From Phoronis australis (lineage: Eukaryota; Phoronida; Phoronidae): a stretch of DNA of 64,000 nucleotides. The notes beneath the pieces are model-generated. The model was not told where the DNA came from. It did not search any database and was given only the letters and a program-made list of their open reading frames with translations. The position numbers were made by a program, and so were the translations under genes. Location of the stretch: contig NMRA01000161.1 in NCBI GenBank assembly GCA_002633005.1, positions 687,275 to 751,274 on the forward strand, read 5' to 3'. Shown piece after piece: positions 23,101 to 35,100 of the stretch. Position 1 is the first letter of the stretch. Every line of letters begins with the position of its first letter.

Positions 23101-26100
23101 CTTGCGCCGTGTCAATTATAAGTCTAAACGCGAAACTGGAGTAAGGCGGAAAGGATCATCTCTACTGCGCTTGCCTAATGACCTACGTACGGGTTCTTTG
23201 TCTATGCAACTCTCGTCATTTGCAAACCTGCGCATGTGCGATCCAGTCTCTCCAGCCTTTAATTTCCGTCTTGCCATGGTTAGTGAGTTGTGTGTGTAAA
23301 CGGCCGCTTGGCACGGGTCAGTTTGCTCCGTGTCAGTTGCGCCGGACCAAAAGTTGATATCTAAATGGGACTATAAAGAACTTTAAGAGCCAGTCACCAT
23401 ATGAAAATACCCCAAGCATAAATGATTTTGACTTTTCTTACCAAAACTGCCATTTTCATAATGAATGCAACAAGCTCATGCATCACAGAAAACTCCAGCA
23501 AGAACACAAGGAGCACTCCTTTTGAAAATCATTTGTTTTCCTATTTTACATCATTTACAATTAGTAGTCCATTACCCAATCACACGGACAATCTTGGCGA
23601 CACGGTAACGATTACCATGCCGGTCTGGCAGACCACAAGCCAGGAATTCTATGATGGTGTCCTTAGGTGGCAGAGACACCATGCCAAATAGCCTACAAGT
23701 GTCGCTGTGCAGGAAGACACTTTCAATACCTTCTGGAAATGGCTCACAGGCTCTGAAAAAAAGAACACCAAAAACGGGAATTTTAGTTAAAACGTGCATG
23801 GCGCTAAACAAACAAGGGCATAGCCTGCAGAAAAGCATGATTGTGTAGAGATAATAATAGTGACCCCTTGCACATGGAAGTCTGCACACTGAACAGCTGT
23901 CTATGTACTAATTTGCTCATTACCATGATGGTTCTTAAAAGAATGAATGTGGAGGAAAAGCAAATGTTTTTGTGCTTTTAACAGAATTACAAATTGCCGG
24001 TTATAGGTAAAAAAAAACAGAATGGTTCGGTCTGTGATTTTTTGAGAATTAATGCAATAATCAAGCAGTATTAGCTGCACATTTCTCAGACGAGCTGAAA
24101 TAGTGAAGTATATCATTTTCCGCAACATGACACTTTTTCCTCTCCTTCAGTGGTCAGGTGACAAGACTTGTGTTACCACACATCTCCCTTATTTGTCAGT
24201 TAGTTCATAAAAAGGCGACTGTTGCTGACTTGGCATGCCACTTTGCTCAACTGCCTCAGATACATATACAGGTTTGGAAAAAAAGAATTTCAATAAAATG
24301 TGATGCGGGTGAATGTTTTTCTTTAAGAAAACATGACACAAGTTTCGAAATAAGTCGAGTGCAGATCAGAACCAATAACGTCATTTTCCTCAGTCTTATC
24401 TTTACATTTCTATTAGAACATTAGTGGCCTGTTAACAAGTCATGGAACACCAACAAAATTATATAACTGACATACAATCTTGCTTTTGTGCTAGCGTCAA
24501 CAGGAAGCGGCGCCAACGACATCACTTTCTCGTGTTGCATACATAATTGACACGATGCAGAAAAATACAAAGCGGTGGAAATCCGCTGGCACTCAATAGA
24601 CTCGGGCTACGATCTTCCTGCCACTTCCAGAACTTACTCCCAAAAATCCGACATGGGTTTCATCGCAAGACATATGACAATATGTGATGACAGATACAGG
24701 CGTGGCCCCAGTTTCCCGCCGTTCTACCTGATGAAGGTCTCAAGAGGAGACCGAAAGCTAGTGGTCTCTATATAAACTTCATGACTCCGAAAGGTAACTT
24801 CACATTATGCAGGCACTATATAAAATTTAATTAACATTTAACCTAGTGTAAGTCATTCAGTGGCTTTGTACTGAGTACAGGCATTTAACCTTGACATGAA
24901 AATAAAGACCAAAGTACCAATCTGTCAGGATGTGTAAGAGTAAAAACTAAAGTCATACCTTGCCAAAGGGTGGCTGCAAGAAGTCACAAAGCAGAAGTCC
25001 CTGGAAAAGCGTGCCACAACGCCAATATGACGACTGACAGGGTGTGGAACGTACTGAATGTCATCGGGGTCATACAGATGGACAGCGGGACGAGTAAAGA
25101 GAGCTGGAGCAACGGAAAAGTCTGGCATGGTTCTCACGTCTACACCTAGAGAATGTTCACAAGTTGAATTGAGCAGGAATGGGAAAACAATGAGGCAGAC
25201 AAGATGTGCAACAAAATCTCGGACACTTTAATAGGGGGACTAGTGGAATGATATGCTCTCAATTTTCTTTAAAAAAATCAACACCACACTTATTACTTTA
25301 TCATTATTATGTTAAGCACCGTATTTCGTCAGTAACGTTAGAGCCTCTGGAAAAACGAAAATGGGCAATCATGGCCATAATCTCTCTCCAAAATGCATGA
25401 AATTTCACCATCAGCTTCACACAAATCTGATGTCTGTAGTACTAAATAAAGGAGAATTCTACTACCAGGTAGTGAAATGCATCTCAGAACAACGAAAATA
25501 GGAATCTATTACACAGAAACAATACAAGGATCCCTAACTCAACAAAGGACTGTAGTATAATTAGACAAATCAGTGATCATATGGTCAAGACATGATAACT
25601 ACAGAAGTCCAACATAATCCGCGGAGCCTGAATCTCTTATATTATCAAAATGCACAAGCCTCCTCAGTCACTCAGCATTCTTTTCTCTAAGACAAAATTC
25701 TTATCTCACAAAGTGCGAGTCTATAGGTTTCCTTTCTCATGCACCACAGTTCCTTTCTATCAAACATCTTTTTCACACAAAGTACTTTTTCACAGAACAG
25801 CATTCCAAATTCTTCACAAGCAGTATTTGTTACTTCAGATTAGAAAGCCATTACAAGAACCCAGAGAGCAGTTGGTGACAGAGGAAGCCTTAAGCTCCCA
25901 TGACAATGCGACATAATCCACCGATACCTTCCTGCTGAACAATGCTAGAGCGAATGGAGACAACAAGTTGGAAGTGAGGCAATGCGTCAACATGGGATTG
26001 ATCTCCCAGGATAGACCACAACGGACAGCCACTGATGACGAGTATACCAGACTGTGCTGGAGTATCCTTAGATTGTTGGGTAGCTGAGAATACCTAGAGA

Positions 26101-29100
26101 TAGAGGGGAGAGTGCAATCCGATTTTACATGGTTAACAATTACAATAAAGGGCTTAAAAATAACAATCACTAACAGTAACAATAATAACAACAATAATAA
26201 TAATGATAATTATAATGATAATGATGATAATAATAACAACAAATAAGTGAAATTACAATTATATTTGATGCAGTAGTGGTAACAGTATTAGAGGAGGTAG
26301 TAGTAGCAAGTCTTGCCATGCCAAGAATTAAGGTGTTTAAGGCAACAAACATATTCACCACAGTGTGATTTTCATATTTTTAGGTTCATAGCCACATGCC
26401 AACTACAGCATTTCAACTTTCTTATGATCTAAAAATGTGAGTACCCTGCACATAACTTTTCACTTACATGGCCAATGCGGATATTTTCACCCGTGTGCTT
26501 GTACAACTGGGAGAGAATGTTCAAATGGCTGGAAAACAACAAACATGACCATGACAGTGACAGTTCTCAATAGTTATTACATTCATTATTTGCACACAAT
26601 CGAACAATTGCCCAGCAGACAAATGATGACAAAAATTCGGTCAGCATTTGATGAGGTAGTCATTTGTCCACCAACACCAACCTCATCACACACAGGCACA
26701 ATTCCTATTGTGCTTCAAAGCACTGCCACTTGCGTAAATATTCAGCTCCATAGAACTGAGATTAGCATTCTTGACATTTTGGTTTGTTGTCTGCAGCGAA
26801 TGTTGTAGCTACTATTGCAAAGAAAAAACTTCCAAAAACCTAACTATATGTATTGAACTCAAGGCATAGTTTTTAGTAAAAATATTTTCAGAAAATTTCA
26901 TTATTAGAAAAGGAGCACATAATAAAGATGAAAGGATAGAAAAAGATATGTGAGTAAAGAATGCCACAGAGGAGGCAGTGTGGCCAAATGTGAGAAGTGC
27001 CAGCTTTCTTTACTCGAGGTCGTGGGTTCAAGTCCCACTCGGCCACACTGCTAAACCCTTGAGTCGCGTTTCTAGCTCCTCAGCTCGGTTTTAACCAAAT
27101 ATTGATAAAGCATAAAAATGGTTCCAGGTGATCAGAGCAATGGGCCCACATGCGCAGCTTGTGCAAGTCTGGTACCAGACCGCCTGCAATTACTTTTTAT
27201 TTTGAAGAATGACACAAATTTGTGAAAGATTAAGGAAACATAGTTTGAGTCCCTATATGCTTCATGCAATCAGGTATTGCATTCTCCACTTTGTCTCTCA
27301 CTCTTCTCACTCTAGCAATAGCTACATTAACAGATTAGAAGTGGTCTAACATGTCGGGCTTTTAAACAAATCAAAGGAGTTTGGAGAAAAAACATGATAA
27401 AACTGCCAAGTCACATTCAACTTATAAATAGCTATGTGGAAGAGACACCCACACCATCAGTAGTAAAAACAAACACTATACAATCCCAGCTAGTAACCAC
27501 TAGAAAAATAAATCTGGAACACAAAACGATCTCTACTTACAATACATCCAAACTTTCATTATTGATATTCTTAGGATATCTCAAGAGAGAACGGTGACAA
27601 CTTCACGATCCATAATTCCCATAATCCAAGTTATATGGCTATAGTTGGATATAACGTGCGCACATTTTGAGAACCAGTTTGACGACTGCTATTCAGTGGA
27701 GAAAACTGGTTCTCAAAATTCAGTAACATTATATCCAACCGTTACCAGTTATAAAGCAGTAAAACAGTGTCCTATGACATTTTGAGCAATCGGATAATAA
27801 CTATGTCATGACACATGTAAAGTAAAAAGAAATGGACTTACAGGGTCTTGTTGAAAACATAATCACCCAATTTCTGTTGAGAAATAGAGGACAGAGATTT
27901 TTCTACACAGGCCTTTGTAGGAAACACCACCTATTGGACAGGTAAAAATTACATTCTGTCAATGAGGTAAGAATTTTTCAATTAAATTCTAAAGCAGGTT
28001 ATTGTTGGTGATTTGCAAGAGGTAAGAATTTTTCAATTAAATTCTAAAGCAGGTTATTGTTGGTGATTTGCAAGATTGAGAAAAGTACAAAATCATTTTT
28101 TTATTTTCCTCATAAAAGTATTGTGTATTTGGATGAACTACTACACCATGACATGATAATGTCTGCAAAACTGCAACCATGGCCTGTATTAAAGGTGACA
28201 GTTTTTCACTATTTTTTTCACTAAATTGGTGCCCGCCTATTTAACCAAGAAGAATGTCACTGTATCAAAGGGCGCACAGCGGGTTTGGAGCAAAGGTCAC
28301 CGATTTCAGGCCCTCTTTGTATGGTGGAATTTGCTTCTGAACATTTACAAACGTATCAAATCCTATACTTTCTATAGGATATTTGGAAACTGTTAGGGTC
28401 TTGTGTGCTGATGCTGATAGTGTGCACTAGTGTACTTCTAGCACTGTTTTGTTATAATGTTGCTCTGTACATGACTTTTGGTTGACATCTTTGTAGAATT
28501 TTAAGTTTTAAATCTACTTGATTTTATTTATTATTCTATATATCATTTATTTACTTTATTCCGAGGCTCATGCTATGTAATTTTGAAAGTCAACAATGAA
28601 GAAACTTTGGGGGAAACTTTTTAATTATACTACAACTTTTGGACAAAAACATTTGCCAAGAATATAGCTCTTTTTTCATATTTCAAGGGCCTCTTATATT
28701 GTTACAAAAGTGGCAAGCATCTTTTCAAAATACTCTTATGGTAGCTTTGGTACAGAACTTCAACAAATAGTTTGGTGTTATAATACTTTTTGGTGGCGAA
28801 AAATGAGAAAATGAAATTTCAATTTGTCTGCCATATAATGTTCTAAATTTGTGAGATATTACCTTGCAGTAAAGTGAGAAGTAAAGCAATAAAAATAAAA
28901 GTCATTTACATTAAATTTTGCCTTCACAGACTGCTCAACCACAGACATGCAGTTTTTTACTAGAGCCTCTCTTCCGATGCTACTTGTTTGTAGTGTGGAC
29001 TGAAAAAGAAACACGCAACATTGGTACAAATAAAATCATCTTAGTCTGGACGAAATGAAAATCATAAGTGACTAGAACTACTGTCTACAAGAGAGCCCTG

Positions 29101-32100
29101 GCTTTACGACCCTGATCCCAATGTGTGAAGGGCAACAGCTAATGAAATTTCCAAACGAATTAAGTTAAATATACTGACCCCAGGTCACCTGAAGACCAAA
29201 TATCAGACTTAATTAAAGCTGCATTTCCCCTGTCAGCTGGCTAAAAAAGCAAATCAAAGTCCTCATAATATTCCTTACCGTAATTAAGATTTCATTTCCG
29301 ATTCAAGCAACATGCACACGACTCATATTTCAAATTCAAAATTTTAGGGTTGGCTAAACCTAATGTAGTCCCTGAAATAGAATCCTACAACGGTAAGGAA
29401 TATTGCGATACCAATTTCATAGGACTTAATTCGATTTTCATTACTTAGCTAGCCAAACACACTGAAGTGTAACTTCAAGAGTAGGCAGTGACTTAATCCA
29501 GTAACTTTGACACAGGCACTGAGTCCTCTCAATTTTGCCATGTCACTGTTATTCCTTCAACATGTATATGATAATGTGCAAAGTCACTTTCCTACGAGAT
29601 GGAGTGCATTCAGTAAACAGGTCTGTTCTAAATTTTATCTACTTCCAAATGTCGAGATAGGTCAGTGAATTAAAAATTGTCATCAGGTAACAAGTAAAGG
29701 TAAATGTAAAAGTAAGTAATCATAATCACTAATAGATAAAGGTATTTAGACAAGAATTAATTATAGTTTTTCTGTTAACCATAGTAAGTTGAAAGTCATG
29801 CTCCAGTATGCACTAACTGACACAAGTTACCTGAACTTCTGTACCCTCTTCGAACTGACAATCTCTCAGAGCCCAGTAAACATCAGAATGTTTTTTACCT
29901 TGAAGGACAGCAATTGTTTTACATCAAAAACAAATAGTCATTTGTTCATTCATAGTTTTGCTAACAATTTTTGATAACATTTAATAAGTCTGTCTGGTAG
30001 CGACACATATGCACACATGCAAACTTGAACACACACACGCGCACACAGTACAAATGGCACAAAAGCATGTCCACATCAAAGAATAGGCCAAAATGGAAGA
30101 AAATAGGTTCTACGTGTCTATTCCAACACTTATTTTGAAACCTGTGCCTCAAAAGTTAAGGAAGCAACAGCAACGCAGAACCCATGCCAACAACGTAAAC
30201 AGTGTCCTTCTAGGGATGTTTATTAGTGTCAAAAATGGATACCAGGCAGCACAGAATATGTCAAATCCATCTCAAAATAGATAGATGCTCTCACCATCAT
30301 AACAGAAACTTGTTTACCACATTTCAATAAAATCTGTGAAAGGACTCTGAATATGCAGATTCAAACACAAAAACTAAAAAACACTTGCCAAATCTCGTCA
30401 ATCTCTTGCCAATGACGTCAACATGCACCCACATATAAACAGGTGGGCACATAAAAATGACCCACTAACATCAGTGTCAGCCGAGGTCTGGAATTTAAAA
30501 CCTAAAGCTCACTGGACAGTCCCAAATTACACAGTGAACTCTCTTTTGTCCTGGAGGTAAAAAAGTCTGTTGTTTTAATGTAACGCCAGGCACGGTTTTT
30601 CACAGGTCATGTTGGAAATGTGTATGGCAGTGGAAATATTCCTGATTTCAACTGTAATTATATACAGCCAGATTTGAGTGTCACTGTGTATTCCGGGATG
30701 AACCTATTACATCACGATTGGCACGACTCACAGTCTCACAGTATCAGTGCCATCGATTCAACCACAGCTAATCTCGTCTGTACCAAGTGAACTCGTGATG
30801 GGAAAAGTAAAAAATGCACCAATTTTGCAAGATTTTTTCATTGAAAATGCACCAACTAAAAAAAATAACTCACCACTGATAAAAGCGGACCACAACCAAG
30901 TAATTTCCTTTTTGACCCAAATGCTATTATGTGGCCTATCCCAGAAAATTATCAGACTTGATTTTTTTCAATTCTTTACAGCTAGACTAGACTGAGTATT
31001 TGTCATCATGATAAACGATTACTGCAGGCACATCCTTTTAATAAAGTTCATACAGTATTCATAAGTTGTTTGATCAGTCGCCAGTTCGCTGTCCTAATCA
31101 ACACCAAAGGATGGAATAAAACCTACAGGAGCAAAAAAATCATCAGACTTAACATAAATCTTTAAGGCTAGACTAGACTAGTTTTTTATGACTATAACTG
31201 TTGTGCGAAGAAGGAAAATGTCAGATTCCAATATTTGAACTTAATAAGATGGTCACATTTAAACATGATGGTGAGACTAGACCATCAAAATAATCAGGCT
31301 AAACTACTTCGCACTAACTCAATCAAACCTCTTCACAAACCTGGGTGAGTGGTGGCAAGGCCAACACAGGGGGAGAGGGCCGTAAAGTCTACATCACGTA
31401 GAATATCCTCATGGGAGACATTCATGCTGTCAAGTAGCTTTCTGAGACTTCGCCCACAATTCAACACGGAGATGTCTGCGAAGGCGAGTTGGAAGCAATC
31501 ATTAATCCATGGCACATTAACATATCGTGTTTTTTTTACTGTTGAAATACCAGTCTGCATTTTACAGAAGATTGTAACCATTGACCTTTTGCTGATGTTC
31601 CTGATACTTAGCAACATTTTCGTCTCTATTTATCCAGGTTTTGTATTACTTATTACTTAGCTCTTTCATTATTCTTAACAATATACATTTTCAAATTCGA
31701 CATTCTGCCAAGTAAGAAAGACCTTTAAATGGAAATAACGTTTTGCTTTCTGGGTACCGTGATTACTTGGTTCGGTAAATAATTAGTAAAAGTTGAATAT
31801 GCCCAGTTACGAGTCAGTTTCTCACATTCTTACCTGCCCCAATGGATTCTTTCTCACTGATAACTGGTAGGTCACAAAGCCAGCCATATAATGTGACCTC
31901 ATGCCAGAAGTCATGATCGAATGACGGGCAAATCACCAAGCGCAGATGAGAATCGTACCTGTAGGTCAAGACAACAAAATGTATTTATCATATAATTTGA
32001 ATAGTATCAAACAAAAAGAATTGAAAAACATTGTTTTTTCTCATTTTCAGGTATTCTAACATTGCACTCTAACAATATCTGATGGCAGCTGTGGTACAAA

Positions 32101-35100
32101 TTTTGAACATGCATACGGTCCATGGAAAAAACAATAAAATAAAATTTCACTTGATGGCCATATTGTGCCCTAAATTGTTACTCTAGGCTGAAATTATCTA
32201 CAACATATGGATCATTCCATTTGCACTGGCATGACTACATAGTTTTAAACAACTTTCTTAAAGTGCTGAAAACCACCATTTACCTTGTTCTTACAATTGA
32301 TCACATTCATTTGTCAGCATTGTTAAACATTCCTTATCATTGCATATCACAATCAAGACTTCAATATATAAAAAATGAGATAATAGATGAAAAGCGATTT
32401 CAATCAAGTTTCTTAGCTCCACGGACATGAGTGTGATACATGGACGTACCCAGTGTGTAATGTCCACAAACATGCAAGTTTCTTGTCCAAAGATGTGCCA
32501 TACATGCACTTCTCTGATCTCACGCAGGAAAGTGAAAAGAGCTACAGCATGGTCAAATACGAAGTTTTCACAACCGTTACAAACACAACCCCTCAACATT
32601 CCATTGTATATCATAAACCGCAGGAAAACGTACAGCATTATATCAGATGACTTTTCAGACTCACAGTGGAGAATGACAAATGTTTCGTTTGGTTGTTCCG
32701 GTTTTATGTTATGTTTCACCACTAAATGCTCGTACCTCAAGATCAGGTAATTAACATATCATCCAATAGTATTTGAAGGTGTTCTAATTTGACAGTTGGT
32801 CAGCTGGTGTTCTTTTTTTTCTTTTTTGGTGTTTTTGATATGAAATTGATGATTTTAAGCACTTTAAAACTGAATTTTGAATAATGAGTTCCTAACCTTA
32901 GTTCAATTAACAGTTTTCAAATTAAGCACAAAAAAATGTGGAACCTAACTTAAGTTTTTCAGAAAAAAGTTTTTCAGTCACATAAATATAGCCATGGCAA
33001 CACATCCGTCGGCACATGATTTAAGTTCAGCATCATTTTGTGCAACCACCATCATGCATTGTCCCAGTGACAAGTCGGTCACAGAACCTGAATACCAGCT
33101 CACCTGAGCAGTGCAAAGCTTGAGTGCAGTCTGGCTTTACCGCCCCCTGGTGGATGTATAACATGGGGTGCTCTGGAATCATCGCACTCACAAGCATCTG
33201 AGGAAAAAATGTGTGGTCAATAACTGACGGCATCCAAGGATTTACAATCGTAAAAATTTTCCACTTCAGGTGCATTTTGTATAAACAGAATCTTACCAGA
33301 TTTGGCAGTACATCAATTTGTCAAAAATAGCCGCCATCACTTACATGTGTTCCCATATTGTACAACATCAAGGTGAATGATCACTTGTCATTAATAATAC
33401 TCCTTGAATTTGGGATGGCCAATAGTACCTATTTCAAAACAAGAGCAATACGGAGTGTTGAAATGCGTCCACGACTGCGATGCAAATGGTGAGCTTCTAA
33501 TGGCCAGGTGTTTTTAGTACCATAAAAATGGCCATTATATGGTGCAGAATAGGTCAAACCCTTCCAAAATTGGGAAAAGGTCACCGTCTCTATTACAAAA
33601 CTGTTTATCAAATTTCATGAAAATTCACCAAGTTAATGCAGATGTAGACGTAAAAAAATTGCCATTTAAGAAGGCACAGTCAGCAGCAGTGAAATCCGTC
33701 AATCAGAATAGACTTGACAAATTGTGAAAATAATGTCACTATGGAGCACCACAGTTATGTCGGACCCATCTGAAAATCCACGCCAGTTGTGCCCAAGTCA
33801 GTAGGAAAATACCTGTCAATTTTCATAATGGTTCTCTGATCGGTTTGGCAGATACAGAAGCAGATGACAAAAAAGCAGACTCAAAAAATAATTGACATGG
33901 CCACTAGGTGGCACAGAATACGTCGAATCCATCAAAAATTGGAAAGATGCCCCATCTTCATAATAGAAATTTGTTTCCAAATTTCCCTTAAAACTATCAA
34001 GGAACTTGGACGATGTAGAGGCAAAGGTTAAAAATAAATTTGCTACGGTAAAGTCGCGTGATTTTCGGACACTGAAAATTAATTCCAATAGAAAAAAATC
34101 ATTCTTGGACGAATCTCGCGAAATATCATTTTGTGGTGTCCGAATTTGGCGGACCTCCAAATTTGGGTTTCCGCTAGTGTCCGAATTTCGTGGGTGTACA
34201 TTATTTCGATGAGCGGTCGCAGTATCAACAATGCTGGCTCGGTCATTTGATANNNNNNNNNNNNNNNNNNNNNNNNNNNNNNNNNNNNNNNNNNNNNNNN
34301 NNNNNNNNNNNNNNNNNNNNNNNNNNNNNNNNNNNNNNNNNNNNNNNNNNNNNNNNNNNNNNNNNNNNNNNNNNNNNNNNNNNNNNNNNNNNNNNNNNNN
34401 NNNNNNNNNNNNNNNNNNNNNNNNNNNNNNNNNNNNNNNNNNNNNNNNNNNNNNNNNNNNNNNNNNNNNNNNNNNNNNNNNNNNNNNNNNNAGGCAGATG
34501 CTAAAAAAGAATTCATAATCATAAAAATGGCCACCAGGTGGTGCAAAATATTCGAATCTGACAGAAAATGGAAAGGCAAAGCAATTAATTGAAACACATT
34601 TGACAAATTTCAGAAAAATCCATCAATAAATTCCAAAAATACAGAGGCAAACACAGATAAACTACAACTGCCAATAGGGAGCATACCTGTAGTCGGATTG
34701 GTCTGAAACAACTGTCATCATCCGTTATCATCTCCAAAGCAACATATCTGCCACATTTCACAAAGATATTCCAAAGATTTAAGAACGCCGTGGATGCCGT
34801 CAAAAACATACCAAAAAACTTTATAATTGGCACCACAAGTGGCACAGAATGCGTCAAATCCATCCAAATTTTACGCAAATCCATCAAGGAACTCCACAGA
34901 TAGAGAGAAAAGTAAAAATTAAATTGCCACTAGGGGAACCAAAGCAGTAGTCGAATTAGTCCCAAACTCATGGTAGTCTGTCACCACCTTCATAGGAACA
35001 CATTTGTCAAATCTCATGATCCTGCAAACGGGTTTAGGAGATGCAGCCATGGACATCGAAAGCTCAGACAGAGATGACGGAAATATGCACCCAAATATAA

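Noticed and set aside
26977-27049. Functional tRNA gene
   Set aside because: Shortened D arm and mismatched anticodon stem. Annotated as a SINE head or pseudogene instead.
33033-33275. Alternative frame in the exon at 33104-33197 beginning MLVSAMIPEHPML
   Set aside because: It would need phases that do not fit the exons at 35621-35675 and 31834-31958. The chosen frame closes both split codons.
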